Shown: positions 53,274-64,000, counted from the first letter of the stretch. The stretch: 64,000 bases of DNA from Nilaparvata lugens (GCF_014356525.2 NC_052518.1:100312767-100376766), one strand, 5' to 3'. Numbers and translations: made by a program. The notes: a model not told the origin generated them from the sequence alone.

Positions 53274-54100
53274 ACAAAATCTGGTGTGGCGCACTCACAC
53301 AACTTTCCTTGCCGTTATGAAAATTGATCACCTGACGCTAGTGTTCCCGCGCATCTCAAGTCTACTATTCAAAGATTTGAGCCAGCTGGTGACAGGGCGA
53401 TAACGCAGGAGACACACGAGGTCTGCTATCTCTTAATAGTGAATCATTTAATAGAATCAACAGTTGCCAACAGTTTGCTATTGGATAATCACATTTTTTC
53501 TAATTTCGAGCTTATTTTCAATTTTAGGTGAAAATGTTACTGAACATTAATTGTAGAGATTCTCATGCTCAATCTTTTCCACTCAAAATTTTTCTGTTTA
53601 AATTGTATCTGAAGCCTGATAATTGATAATCTAAAATCAAACTTTACATAGATGGGGCGGAGCTCCTAAAATTTCTACAGATATGGGACTTGTGGCAGTT
53701 GATAGAGCTTATAGATGACTATTGTAGGTATAACTTCAATCGAAATCGTTGGAGCCGTTTTCGAGAAAATCGCGAAAAACCCTGTTTTTGACAACATTTT
53801 CGTCATTTTAGCCGCCATCTTGAATCGCATTGATCGAAATTGTTCGTGTCGGATCCTTATATTGTAAGGACCTTACGTTCCAAATTTCAAGTCATTCCGT
53901 TAATTGAGAGATTAGATATCGTGTACACAGACGCACATACACTCATACACACACACACACACACATACAGACCAATACCCAAAAACCACTTTTTTTGGAC
54001 TCAGGGGACCTTGAAACGTATAGAAATTAAGAAATTGGGGTACCTTAATTTTTTTCGGAAAGCAATACTTTCCTTACCTATGGTAATAGGGTAAGGAAAG
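53274..54100 (+). repeat. Rep-X copy 1, ~825 bp
   Basis: Starts AAAATCTGGTGTGGCGCACT, then CACACAACTTTCCTTGCC. Internal landmarks are GAGCCGTTTTCGAGAAAATC and TTCGTGTCGGATCCTTATAT, then a short CA array (53948-53966). It ends TTACCTATGGTAATAGGGTA then AGGAAAGTA. ACTTTCCTTGCC at the start and GGTAAGGAAAGT at the end form short inverted termini. Direct copy at 59826-60885, reverse copy at 29816-31416. Confidence 0.85.
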
Positions 54101-54444
54101 TAAAAAGGAAAATTACGCATCCGAAAGCAACACAATTCAAATCAACCGCCGATTCAATCAAGCCTGAAAGTATCTAATGGAAAATGAAGGCGAACAAAGC
54201 AAGACGTATGGTTTCATTTCTCGATAATTTAGCAGGGAGTCCAGGTTGAACGGTTAAGGCGAGCGTAGCGAGCCTGCCGCATAGTATCTTCATTTATAAG
54301 ACTGTGTAATGACCCCCTAAACAATGAAGATCTCTAGAACACGTCTAGACTGGGATCCGAATTCTTTTAGAGTCAAATAGGAAGGAATGGTCGTTATAAA
54401 GCAGATGGTTATCTGAAAGTATTATACCATTATCTCTTCGTCGA
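54101..54444. other. intergenic with a GAGCGTAGCGAGCC motif
   Basis: GGCGAGCGTAGCGAGCCTGC at about 54259 echoes the arms of the palindrome at 54870-55091. No gene is seen. Confidence 0.45.
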
Positions 54445-54620
54445 CAGAGAGAGAGAGAGAGAGAGAGAGTGAGAGAAAGAGAGAGTGATTGATTGATTGA
54501 TTGATTATATGCCTTTATTAGGGCGGAATTAGGACTCCTGGTCCTCTCTGCCACACAACCGTTTACAAAAGAAGACAAATTTACATAAGAACAGAAAAAA
54601 TAGATTACATATTATGTAAT
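54445..54620 (-). mobile_element. LINE 3' end with ATCA-type tail (minus), next to a GA microsatellite
   Basis: (GA)n at 54447-54486 and (GATT)n at 54487-54506, followed by the complement of an AATAAAGGC signal. Read on the minus strand this is a UTR ending CTAATAAAGGCATATAATCA then (ATCA)n. Confidence 0.55.
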
Positions 54621-54772
54621 AAGATTACATAAGATTAATATATAAGTAAATAAAACTATTAATCAAAATACAATAACATATAATAAAAGAGAATTTTAAA
54701 CTTTATTTATTTATACAATTGGAAACAATATTTCAAATTCCACTAGATAAATCTATAAGATCTATAGGAGGT

Positions 54773-54868
54773 GAGAGAGAGAGATTGATTGATTGATTGA
54801 TTGATTGAGTACTTTATTTCTGTAGATTACATTGTATACTGGCTGTATACACATACACTTATATACAA
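54773..54868 (-). mobile_element. second LINE 3' end with TCAA tail (minus)
   Basis: GAGAGAGAGATTGATTGATT followed by GAGTACTTTATTTCTGTAG. On the minus strand this is CAGAAATAAAGTACTCAATC with a (AATC)n tail. It lies only ~270 bp from a similar end at 54445. Confidence 0.55.
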
Positions 54869-54869
54869 C

Positions 54870-55091
54870 TAGCCGTCAGGCTCGCTTCGCTCGCCATATA
54901 CGTCTAGCCAGGGGGCTCCGCTCCCTGGACCCCCGACTGGATCGTCCAAGAATGAGATCAGCAGGCTCGCTTCGCTCGCCTGCATTTTTCATTTGAGCAT
55001 TTTTATCATATGTTAGGACAATCCAGTCGGGGGTTCAGACTAAACGTCTGGCTAAACGGATATGGCGAGCGAAGCGAGCCTGACGGCTAGT
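54870..55091. repeat. ~222-bp palindromic element with GCTCGCTTCGCTCGCC arms
   Basis: Left arm TAGCCGTCAGGCTCGCTTCG, then CTGGACCCCCGACTGGATCG. The right arm is the inverted CAATCCAGTCGGGGGTTCAG through GGCGAGCGAAGCGAGCCTGA. An extra internal copy of GGCTCGCTTCGCTCGCC is at about 54963. GC-rich in an AT-rich context. Confidence 0.8.
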
Positions 55092-55560
55092 AATATAATA
55101 TTCCCAGGATTGAAGTAGCAGTGCCCAATCAATTATTTTTCCGCGATAAATGCATTTAAATCTTCAACTTGGTGCCAACCTAACAAATTCAACTCAACTT
55201 AATACCAACCTGACAAAATTATTAATTTAGTTGCCAGTTAACAACTGTTTCGAAGAGGTACTCTATCTAGATTATAGTTCTATAGTAACATATGATATGG
55301 AAATTTCAATTATAATTAAGAGATTGGGAGAAGAAGAATATACATGCTAAAAGACGAACTTTAAACCCTTAGAGTTGGAATATTGCCAAAAGATTTCTTA
55401 GTGCGCCTCTAAAGGGCCAACTGAACATACCTACCAAATTTGAACGTTTTTGGTCCAGTAGATTTTTAGTTATGCGAGTGAGTGAGTGAGTGAGTGAGTG
55501 AGTGAGTGAGTGAGTGAGTGAGTCAGTCAGTCAGTCAGTCAGTGAGTGAGTGCCATTTCG
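55092..55560 (+). repeat. dispersed repeat ending in GAGT microsatellite
   Basis: GTTTTTGGTCCAGTAGATTT precedes a (GAGT)n / (CAGT)n array at 55475-55552, then GCCATTTCGCTTTATATATA. This ordered combination is a recurrent non-autonomous element end in arthropod genomes as far as I recall. Confidence 0.55.
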
Positions 55561-56760
55561 CTTTATATATATAGATAGCTTACAATACAGAAAAATTATG
55601 GATGAATTTACAAAATATAAATTAAGAAAATAATTATTGAGCTGTATATAATATGAAAAAAAAAAACCATTTGTAATAACTATAGATAAAATAGATAATA
55701 TTGTTATGCATCTACATAAATTGGCGGAGCTTTGGACTTATCAATGTCCATTCTTCGGAAAGAATATTAAAAATATCCTCCACACAAATTCTCTACGAGA
55801 GAGAGAGAGAGCGGGACAAATAATGTGACTAGCAGTGAATCGTCACTACGTTAACAGTGTACTTGTGTATGGGAGCCTTATATCACTCTCATTTGACCGC
55901 TGGGCGTAATCGGCGTATGCCCGTCAAAAGAAGGGTGGAAAATATCTCAACCGTATAATATGTCAAGGCCCGATGCATTTTCACACGTTATCAAATCAAC
56001 TACGTAATTATACTTTTTAAAGTGGGAGCTTTGGTTTTTTATTAGATAAAGGTGTTATTTTTCACTGTTCCTTATGTATTTTGGGACGTTGAAACTTCTG
56101 AAAATACAGAATGTGCCCCCTCATCTACTTTTTTCAGGTGCTAGTTAGAGATAATGATTCATCTACAGAATGGATAAATGCTATTTCATATGGAGTGGTT
56201 AGTTATAATAATCGTTCGAATTTTTGTTTCAGACCTACAACTTGTCAAATGAAAGTTATTTTTTGAGGCTTCAAAAAATTCTCAAATCCTTTCACTTCCA
56301 CTTTGTTAGACTACTTCTTGAAGTAATGACAAAAAAATATTTCCTACACTAGTGAATGAGCAATTTCTGTTTATATGTTTGTATGTCACCGGATCTCGAA
56401 AACGGCTCTAACGATTCTCACGAAATTTGGAACATAGTAGGTTTATGGTATAAAAATTCGATTGCACTAGGTCTCATCCCTGGGAAAACTCGCTCAAGGA
56501 CATTAAAAGGATAATAATTATTCATCCTTGGAAAAACAGCTGATAATTTCGTCGTCTGTCGATAATGGAAGTGAGTGAGCGAGTGCATGTGTGTGGGACT
56601 GAGACAAAATTATGACGCAGCTGTTGAACTATTGAAATCATTCAATCTGGTACTTAATAATAATAGTTTATTATTCAATATTAGTATAATGTATAATAAA
56701 GAAATCTATCTACTCGGCTGACGGCCTCGGCTAAGCCTTAAGAACTTTTATTTATGATGA
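55561..56760. other. intergenic, repeat fragments only
   Basis: 56390-56540 (GGATCTCGAAAACGGCTCTA, ACGAAATTTGG) resembles internal wording of Rep-X and of 30140-30330. No gene is seen. Confidence 0.5.
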
Positions 56761-56884
56761 AAAGAATGCTTGTTCAATTTATTTGTAAAATTTAGTTGAG
56801 TTTGAATTGAATTGGAGGTATTATTTTCATTTTTGTAATGTTGAAAAAGTGCAAATAAAGTTCTGTTCTATTCTATTCTATTGT
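56761..56884 (+). mobile_element. LINE 3' end with TTCTA tail
   Basis: GTGCAAATAAAGTTCTGTTC followed by TATTCTATTCTATTG, a pentamer tail directly after an AATAAA signal. Confidence 0.65.
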
Positions 56885-57173
56885 ATTCCACTGGGAATTA
56901 ATCTCAATCCACTGTGATTAGATAGAACCTTTCTGTATAAACTATAAATATATTATAATTTCCTCTTTCGTAATAAAATTTCCATGCTTTTGTGCTCCAG
57001 AGCAAAGCTCGGTCCCCCGATATTATCAGGTAAAATATACATTAATTTCCAACATGATTCTCTCTCATTCCTATAATAATATTGCTTGAAACGCTCATTG
57101 CCTCTGGATCTATTAATGTGGATAGTTTTCTACCAGTATGATGATAATGGAAATGCTGATGATAATATAATGA
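56885..57173. other. intergenic, no gene seen
   Basis: AT-rich, nothing recognisable. Confidence 0.5.
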
Positions 57174-57372
57174 TCATTATTCGTGCTGTAAAATCACCTC
57201 CGGTTATTTAGCATCAGAGGTGATTTTACATCTAAAGAGAGCAATTACTAGTAATGTGAACGCTGATGATAATGTGAATGTTGATGATCATTATTTGTGC
57301 TAAAATCACCAGAGGTGATTTTCCATTCAAAGAGAGCAATTATTACTAGTAATATCTAATGTGAACGACTCA
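57174..57372 (+). repeat. ~110-bp tandem duplication with a hairpin in each unit
   Basis: Both units share ATGATCATTATT.GTGCT, an AAAATCACC...GGTGATTTT hairpin, AAAGAGAGCAATTA and ACTAGTAAT. The hairpin loop is 18 nt longer in unit 1. Confidence 0.75.
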
Positions 57373-58276
57373 TGCAATAGATTTGCATGGAAAAAGTCTT
57401 TTGTGTCTAGATAAAGGAAAAACAAATTTTATGACTACAATAATGACCATATAGCACCTTTTCAAGGCCTCCCAAATAGCAGTCATTTTGGCAAATATTA
57501 TTGCAGAAAAGCTATGAAATATTCATTGAATGAGAATCCATAATATATTCATTCCGGGTTTGAAATCCTCTTACCATATCACATTAATTTATCTATCTTC
57601 CTTGTCGTCATTATTAACTTCGCTTGTAATATTGTATATTTCTCCTGCATTTGTAATTAGTTCAATACAGCTTATGCAAATGAAATGTAAGGTATTAAAA
57701 GAAGGTTCATTAGAAGAGAGAGCCGACTGTGCCTTTACTCTGCCTTCCCAGGTCAAAATAGAGGCAGCTATTTTTTGTCCCTCTTCCAAAAAGTAGTTAT
57801 TTGTATGAATAGAAATATAAATATGAGTACCCTTTTGGATTATACTTTATATTAAAAATATTTTACTTTTACATTAAAAGTAGCCCTAAAGAAAAAATAC
57901 AAGAAAATAGATATTTGTAATATAGTTCTAATGCGATCAGTGATTCTCTTACATTGCCTCCATACCCAAAATATCCTATAATACAATCATAAAGAGGGTA
58001 AATGTACCCATAATCCCCCCACCCATTTCCGGTTTGTACTCCAAATTCAAGTAAGAGACCCGCAGCATCCATGGTCAAAAAATTGAGATAAAAATTGAAC
58101 TCATTTTTGTTCTGTTTTCTAGCTGTATCTAACGGATGGAAAACAAGAATCTTCATTAAACCAAAATTGAATTCATTTAGAGTAGAAAAATGTCGTATAG
58201 GCCTACAATATGTCAAATTCTGTTCTTTGATTTTATACCCAAAATTCATTCTAGATGAATTTAGAACACTCTCTAT
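57373..58276. other. intergenic; MITE-H copy 3
   Basis: MITE-H relative at about 57805-57915 (GAGTACCCTTTTGGAT and TAAAAGTAGCCCTAAAG). Frames at 57530-57796 and 57869-58249 show no recognisable domain. Confidence 0.45.
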
Positions 58277-58377
58277 GTAGCTGTCAAGGTGATGTGGTAG
58301 ACATAATTATATTTATATTGAATGAAATGACATGATTTGTCAAAACCATCAACTTATTAAAACAATTCGAAATACTA
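58277..58377 (+). repeat. ~100-bp direct duplication flanking MITE-B copy 3, left
   Basis: TAGCTGTCAAGGTGATGTGG ... TTAAAACAATTCGAAATACT recurs at 59325-59424 with about 10% difference. Confidence 0.85.
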
Positions 58378-59322
58378 TAGTGAGATCCACGTTGTAATGG
58401 CAGAGGAGAAAGGAGAAGAACGTTGCCGATCCTCTGTCTTGTCAATGCCTTCTATAGACGAGGCAGCTGATACAGGTTTATTGATGTAATATTAACTGTT
58501 CATTCTCGTTTGAAATAATCAATTGAATCTTATTAAGCAATAAATTGTATTTTTCAATAATTTTATAATGAATTTTTATAATTTAGATGAGATATTTTGT
58601 TAGTTAACTAGTAGTTCTGTGAACAGTAGACCTCGCGCTCAGTAAGCGCGTACATTGACCTGTTGTTATGTTTTCTCAAAAATGAATAAATAATTTATCA
58701 ATTTACAATGTCTAGAGAAAATCCTAAATAAACATAGAGCTTTCTGTCCTATTGTACCGTGACGTGTCGTCCCGGAATGTGAGTGTGAGCGCTGTTATCA
58801 GGTCTGGCTGCATCTGTCTACAACGTTGATGGAAAGATAGGCTACATTTTCAAGATGTTCGATGTTTTTGAACGGGTAGTATTATAGTCCACTAGACAGC
58901 TGATTTATGATGAATAATTAATTCTATAGTCTGATTTTTACTCTAATATTGGCGTATGAAGGAGGCTCCTTTTTCCTTTTATATTATCCTTGAAATGCAA
59001 AATTTCCAAAAACCTTGTATATATGTCGACGCGCAATTTAAAAAGGAACATACCTGTCAAATTTCATGAAAATCTTTTACCGCGTTTCGCCGTAAATGCA
59101 CAACATAATATAAAGATTTAAACATTAAGAGAAATGCCAAACCGTCGACTTGAATCTTAGACCTCACTTCGCTCGGTCAATTATTTATTCTACATTGTTA
59201 AAAGATGATCTGGCATTATAGAAAACCGAGAAAGAGATAGCGCTATCCGCTTTTTTGAATGGTAGACAAGGATAGCAATAGCATTTTAATCAAGCACTGC
59301 CATTTTAACGTGGACCTCACTA
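58378..59322 (+). repeat. MITE-B copy 3, interrupted by Rep-H
   Basis: Left part 58378-58605 (TAGTGAGATCCACGTTGTAA onward) and right part 59192-59322 (ATTGTTAAAAGATGATCTGG through ACGTGGACCTCACTA) together make one MITE-B. Rep-H sits between. Confidence 0.85.
58606..59190 (+). repeat. Rep-H copy, ~585 bp, inserted in MITE-B
   Basis: Begins TAGTTCTGTGAACAGTAGAC, includes GATTTATGATGAATAATTAA and ACGCGCAATTTAAAAAGGAA, and ends GACCTCACTTCGCTCGGTCA. The 30508-31205 copy is its reverse counterpart, longer at one end. Confidence 0.8.
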
Positions 59323-59324
59323 TA

Positions 59325-59424
59325 GCTGTAAAGGTGATGTGGTAGACAGATATTTATATTGAATGCAATGACATGGTATTGCCAAATCCATAAATTTATT
59401 AAAACAATTCGAAATACTAGTTTC
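59325..59424 (+). repeat. ~100-bp direct duplication flanking MITE-B copy 3, right
   Basis: Second copy of 58277-58377, starting directly at the MITE-B right end and ending AATTCGAAATACTA without another MITE. Confidence 0.85.
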
Positions 59425-59459
59425 GATTATCACAGTGTTATCAATCTCTAGTAAACTGA

Positions 59460-59800
59460 AATTGAAATTTAAATTCTTTATTCTCCAAAAAAGATTAACA
59501 ATACAATTGTTGATAATTTAATAATACAATACATATTTGCATGTAAAAAATAAAAATAAATTTCATTGGAGGCTCCTCTTATGTGCCTGTGAGAGAGGAG
59601 CGAGTTGTCTAGTAGCAACAATATACATCATCTTAAATTAAACTATTCATAGCTATGAAAAATATGACAATAACAAAAAATTGTTGTTAAAACAGAATAT
59701 ACTAGAGTAACAAGTGAAACTTAATCTGGAGAGAGGTATCATTATTGAGCAAATAAAATAAACCAAATCAGGAAATAAGTGGGAAGCACAGTGAGATCGA
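59460..59800 (-). mobile_element. LINE 3' end, minus strand
   Basis: Minus-strand reading ends GGAGAATAAAGAATTTAAAT, an AATAAA signal followed by a short AT tail. The rest is AT-rich UTR. Confidence 0.5.
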
Positions 59801-59825
59801 CGAACAAAATAAAATCGTTAAAAAT

Positions 59826-60518
59826 CTGGTGTGGTGCACTCACACAACTTTCCTTGCCGCTATGAAAATAATTGATCAACTGACGCTAGTGTTCCCGCGC
59901 ATCTCAAGTTTACTTTTCTAAGATCTAAGCCAGCTGGTGACAGGAAAATAGCGCTGCAGACACACGAAGTCTGCTATCTCTTCATAGTGAATGATTTAAT
60001 AGAATCAACAGTTGCCAACAGATTGCAATTGAAATAATAACATTTTCTTGAATTTCGTGCTTATTTTCAATTTTAGGTGAAAATGTTACTGAACATTAAT
60101 TGTAGAGATTTTTATGCTTAATCTTATCCACTCAAAATTTTTTGTTTAAATCTTATCTGAAGCCTGATAATTGGGAATCTAAAATCAAACTTTGAATAAA
60201 TGAGGCGGAGATCCTGAAATTTTTACTGATATGAGACTTGTGGCAGTTGATAGAGCTTATCAATGACTTTTCTAGGTATGAAATTTATCAAAATCGTTGG
60301 AGCCGTTTTCGAGAAAATCGCGAAAAACCCTGTTTTTGACAACATTTTCGCCATCTTGAATTGCATTTGATCGAAATTGTTCGTGTCGGATCCTTATAGT
60401 GTAAGGACCTTAAGTTCTAAATTTCAAGTCATTTCGTTTATTGGGAGATGAGATATCGTGTACACAGACGCACATACACTCATACATACACACACACACA
60501 CACACACTCACACACACA

Positions 60519-60549
<31 letters not shown>

Positions 60550-60566
60550 CAACACACACACACACA

Positions 60567-60605
<39 letters not shown>

Positions 60606-60885
60606 ACACACACCACACACACACACACACACCACACACACAAAACACAACACACACACACACACCACACACACACACCACACACACACACACACACAAC
60701 ACACACACACACACACCACACACCACACACACACACACACCACACACACACACACAGACCAATACCGAAAAACCACTTTTTTTGGACTCAGGGGACCTTG
60801 AAACGTATAGAAATTTAGAAATTGGGGTACCTTAATTTTTTTTGGAAAGCAATACTTTCCTTACCTATGGTAATAGGGCAAGGAA
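59826..60885 (+). repeat. Rep-X copy 2, ~1.06 kb, with expanded CA array
   Basis: Collinear with 53274-54100: same start (AATCTGGTGTGGTGCACTCA), same internal blocks and same end (TTACCTATGGTAATAGGGCA). The CA array has grown to about 270 bp (60485-60757), which accounts for most of the length difference. Confidence 0.88.
60485..60757 (+). repeat. CA microsatellite, ~270 bp
   Basis: (CA)n interrupted by ACCACA and AAAACA variants. Thr-His or Cys-Val frames here are repeat artefacts. Confidence 0.97.
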
Positions 60886-61686
60886 AGTAATAAAGATACA
60901 ATAATCATTAACAATAGCATTTTTGAACAAGGAGCGAGATCATTCATATCCATCTGAAAGCCTGAACATTGAGCTCTACGATTGGCTATTAGCTGTTGAT
61001 CAATGAAGGTTGTGCTCTACTGTCATGTCATTGGCCGAGACTAGACACGCCCAAGTATTCCAAATATGGTCATGAGTAACACATAAAGATTTTCTTCCAA
61101 TGATAAATCTCTCTTATTCACTAATCCTAGGAAAATGTGGAATCCAGATACATCTAAAATGTTTGAATCGCTCAATTTTTCATCTTATTCCAATTTCAGC
61201 TTACAAAAACAAATGAATAATGATTTATTTTATTTCGTGAAATTAATAGACTTCTTCAACAATTTTTTTTTGAAAATTGCAACAAGTTATCATTATATCA
61301 ATCAGAAAATTCTACATAGGTTGAATAAGTAATTAAGACATGTTTTATGTTTCCTGAAAAATTATGATTGTGCAAATTCTTTTAATAAGTTTCTGCAAAT
61401 AGACGACTCTTGATGGTGGAGTGCCAACTATTGGCAATATTATATTGATCTTGAGAATTGAGCTATTTTTGTTTATTAATATTCATCTACTGATCGTGAT
61501 CACTTGAGCTAAGTTCATTTGTGAAGAACGCTAATTAATTACAAATCCAAAGAAACTTCTAATTTTACTTTTGGAGCAGATGTTGGAAGAGTGTGGACTT
61601 TCAAACAAAATGGAGTGAAATGACATTCAATGATGAAGATTTAATGTTGTGTAACTAGATTTTTGAAAGATTGACAGAACTCTGAG
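60886..61686. other. intergenic, no gene seen
   Basis: AT-rich; the frame 61135-61332 has no recognisable motif. Confidence 0.5.
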
Positions 61687-61826
61687 GGCCGGTTGCACAA
61701 AAGCCGGTTAAGTTTTAACCGTGATTAATTTCACGAGAACCAATCAGAGAAGGCCTTTTTGAAAAGACGGCTTCTCTGATTGGTTCTCGTGGAATTAGCC
61801 ACGGTTAAAATTTAACCGGCACTTGG
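61687..61826. repeat. MITE-C copy 2, ~140-bp foldback
   Basis: Starts GGCCGGTTGCACAAAAGCCG and ends TTAACCGGCACTTGG. Inner arms GAGAACCAATCAGAGAAG and CTTCTCTGATTGGTTCTC are perfectly complementary. Confidence 0.8.
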
Positions 61827-61989
61827 CTGTTTTTATGAAGAAGATCATCTAGAGTAGAAAAATTTATCACAACGAAATTCTGGAGCAGAACTTCATGCAA
61901 TTTCAAACCATTGTGTTTACTAGGCTTATATAAATACAATTGTTCGTATGATGCTATTGAATATTATATGCCTATAGGGTAAAAATATT

Positions 61990-62088
61990 TTCAATTTATC
62001 TGAATATGTATTTTGTAATGCTGTTTCTGTAAAATATGTCTGTCAAGACCTAGCACAGGAAACAATAAAATCAATCAATCAATCAGTA
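61990..62088 (+). mobile_element. LINE 3' end with TCAA tail
   Basis: AAACAATAAAATCAATCAAT then CAATCAGTAC: AATAAA followed by a tetramer tail, like the minus-strand ends near 54.5-54.9 kb. Confidence 0.6.
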
Positions 62089-62180
62089 CTCTAAATTGCG
62101 GTGAGTCTCACCTTACTGCAGTAAATCACCTAAAGCAACGATTAATTTATAAGTACGGTATGTCGAGAGATTTTTCTTGT

Positions 62181-62552
62181 ATAGTAAGGTCCACGTTATA
62201 ATGGCAGTGATTGATAAGCAATGGTATTGCTATCCTTGTCTATCATTCAAAAAAGCGGATAGCGCAATCTCTTTCTTGCTTTGCTTTGTTGCTAGATCGT
62301 CTTTTAACAATGTAGAACTATAAATTAATTTACAAAATATTTCATCTTAATTATGTAAATTCATTATGAACTTATTGAAAAATAGAATTTCTTGCTTAAT
62401 AAAATATCATTTATTATTTTAAACGAGATGAACTATTACATCAATAAACCTGTATCAGCTACCGTCTATAGAAGGCATTGACAAAACAGAGGATCGGCAA
62501 CGTTGTTCTCCTATCTTTCTCCACTGCCATTATAACGTGGAGATCACTGTAG
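62181..62552 (-). repeat. MITE-B copy 4, reverse orientation
   Basis: Full-length, reading in the opposite direction to copy 1: TAGTAAGGTCCACGTTATAA on the left, then GATAAGCAATGGTATTGCTA, and at the right CCACTGCCATTATAACGTGG then AGATCACTG. Confidence 0.85.
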
Positions 62553-63570
62553 CTGAGTATCTAAAACAAATTTGAAAATTTTTTGTCCATTTGCTCTCGA
62601 TAAAGCTTTTTGTGGTGTGGCGAATAATAGCGTTCCCAACTTGTTTAAAGTTTTCAGTTCATCAAGTTTTCTGTCCATCATGTTTTCAGCAGTACGTCGA
62701 GTTCTCAGTTTGTCAATTTCTCATTCACTTAACTTTTCAATTCAGCTCGTAAAGTTTTTAGTTTTCTAGTTCTCATTTCGTCAAGTTCGTCAATAGTTTT
62801 CAGTTTGTTTTTTGTAGTGTTTCAAAAAAAAAAAACATTTCAAAATACAATATTACATCGGATATACCGGTATCAGGCTATCCTCAGTGATACCGTTTGT
62901 GTATAGCCTCACATATATAATTATATTTGTGCATAGTTGGCCTCAGAAACGATTTGATGAAAGCAGTGGCTAGACAGATCTTTGACAACGCTGTTCTCCT
63001 ATCTTTCTCCACTCTCCACTGCCACAAAATATATTTTTTCATAATTTGATTCAAAAATTTGCTTTCATGACTGAGATCAGATTTTTATTTTTATACAAAC
63101 TTGAAATGGCGGCTAATTTAAAAAGCTGTGATACAACAATCTGAATTTCAAAACAACAGAAATTGAGTTACTTGGTAGGTATTCTATTCCAATTTCCTGT
63201 AAAAATAATAGAAAAATAGAAATCCTATTTAAAAATAAGTAATTTCAATGGATTAATTCTGAAATAACTTTTCAATATTATTTATACCGGTACGAGTAGG
63301 TCTAACCTATACGGGCAGGCTAACTTAAGCATGGATGAAGTCTAGGATGGTTAGTTATCAACTTTTAAAATGTCATTTCAGGTATTTTAATTTCTGTTTC
63401 TCATAAGGTTATGTTTAAAAATTATTTCATTGTTTCAAAAATACATTGTAAATCAATTATACGACTTGTGTACTCAAGTATTTTGATATAATGAAGAAAA
63501 ATGGCGGCTGAGAATATGGTTTGTTCAGTTTTGTACAGTCACTGTCAAAAGTAAATATAAAATATTCTGG
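62553..63570. other. intergenic with a MITE-B scrap
   Basis: A reverse MITE-B fragment lies at 62975-63024 (GTTCTCCTATCTTTCTCCAC). TTTTCAGTTTGTCAATTTC-like phrases recur at 62650-62810, a diffuse low-complexity repeat. No gene is seen. Confidence 0.5.
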
Positions 63571-63574
63571 CAAA

Positions 63575-63692
63575 TATACAACAATGCAAAGCGAGAGAGA
63601 GATAGTGCTATCTGTTTTGTTGTATGATAGAAAAGGACAGCAACAGTATTGTCAATCGTACACTGCCATTATAACGTGAACCTCACTTTATA
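63575..63692 (+). repeat. MITE-B copy 5, right end only
   Basis: CAAAGCGAGAGAGAGATAGT through CACTGCCATTATAACGTGAA and CCTCACTTTA. The matching left end is absent. Confidence 0.75.
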
Positions 63693-63699
63693 GCCTTAA

Positions 63700-63960
63700 T
63701 CTGGGTTCCTACACACTATACAGTGACCGGCACAGTGTTATATCTCCATGAGTTCCAATTATTGGACTGTTATCTCTCAGCACGGCCTAGCGAGTATGAA
63801 TAATCCCATTTGAACTTATGGAAATAATATTCTCACTGTACCGGTCAGTTTCACTGTCACTGGCATGTGGTAGCTCCACACCTGTCAAGTGTAACATCAC
63901 CAGTAAAGCTGGGAATCCAGCATTATCCTCTCACATTATTGTGCAACGGGGTTTGAAAAA
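63700..63960. repeat. MITE-F relative
   Basis: CAGTGACCGGCACAGTG and CACTGTACCGGTCAG are inverted, and GAGTATGAATAATCCC and AAAGCTGGGAATCCAGC echo the MITE-F halves near 4520-4610. Confidence 0.45.
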
Positions 63961-64000
63961 TCTATTTCGAATAGACAGCTAAGAGCTAAGTTATGTCAGC

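Noticed and set aside
60410..60835. Long Thr-His and Cys-Val reading frames on both strands
   Set aside because: They are translations of the CA/GT microsatellite in all frames, with no start context or homology.
1..64000. tRNA, rRNA or conserved ncRNA genes
   Set aside because: I looked for A/B-box and cloverleaf-like wording and rRNA-like blocks on both strands and found none I could support by eye; a covariance-model scan would be decisive.

Overview
This is an AT-rich (roughly two-thirds A+T by eye) eukaryotic window with no prokaryotic gene organisation. Intergenic sequence is long, coding pieces are short and broken, splice-like signals occur, and the content is dominated by insect-type transposable elements: LINEs with APE endonuclease/RT, mariner, piggyBac, PIF/Harbinger, pogo and many TA-flanked MITEs. 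I read it as an insect genome, probably hemipteran (planthopper-like). The species guess rests on general impression, not on a diagnostic gene. No complete host gene is visible; four short candidate exons between 41.0 and 48.8 kb are the only plausible host coding sequence. Family labels (MITE-A to MITE-I, Rep-H, Rep-X) are local to this report.

Layout. 0-15.7 kb: intergenic DNA with MITEs (several nested), a deleted mariner-type element, a head-to-head foldback mariner, a piggyBac remnant with TTAA ends and an R1-like LINE fragment. 15.7-24.0 kb: the most interesting object, a LINE-like unit with ORF1 (three zinc knuckles), then an ORF carrying an alphavirus-like/tobamovirus-like superfamily 1 helicase, then ORF2 (APE endonuclease plus reverse transcriptase). 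The helicase ORF and ORF2 overlap by 8 nt. An RTE-type LINE fragment with a 12-bp target duplication is inserted in the helicase ORF. 24.0-28.3 kb: about 30 copies of a ~147-bp satellite. Two inverted units of the same satellite lie just left of the LINE.

28.3-34.0 kb: a second tandem repeat and interleaved dispersed repeats. 34.07-36.2 kb: a PIF/Harbinger transposase N-terminus running into a 100-N assembly gap, then shuffled minus-strand LINE pieces, including an ORF1 with a PHD-type zinc finger. 37.2-40.9 kb: one LINE RT segment present as forward, reverse, forward copies with hairpin turns and homopolymer indels, ending in a TTC microsatellite; this looks like an unsplit long-read artefact. 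40.9-49.6 kb: LINE 3' ends, candidate exons and two AT-rich tandem arrays. 50-64 kb: MITE-B and Rep-X copies, a pogo end, foldbacks, microsatellites and LINE 3' tails.

How the parts relate: almost everything is dead mobile DNA. The helicase-bearing LINE is the exception in interest. Its gene order suggests that a virus-type RNA helicase was captured as an element-encoded protein, later broken by a Walker A substitution, one in-frame stop, frameshifts and the RTE insertion.
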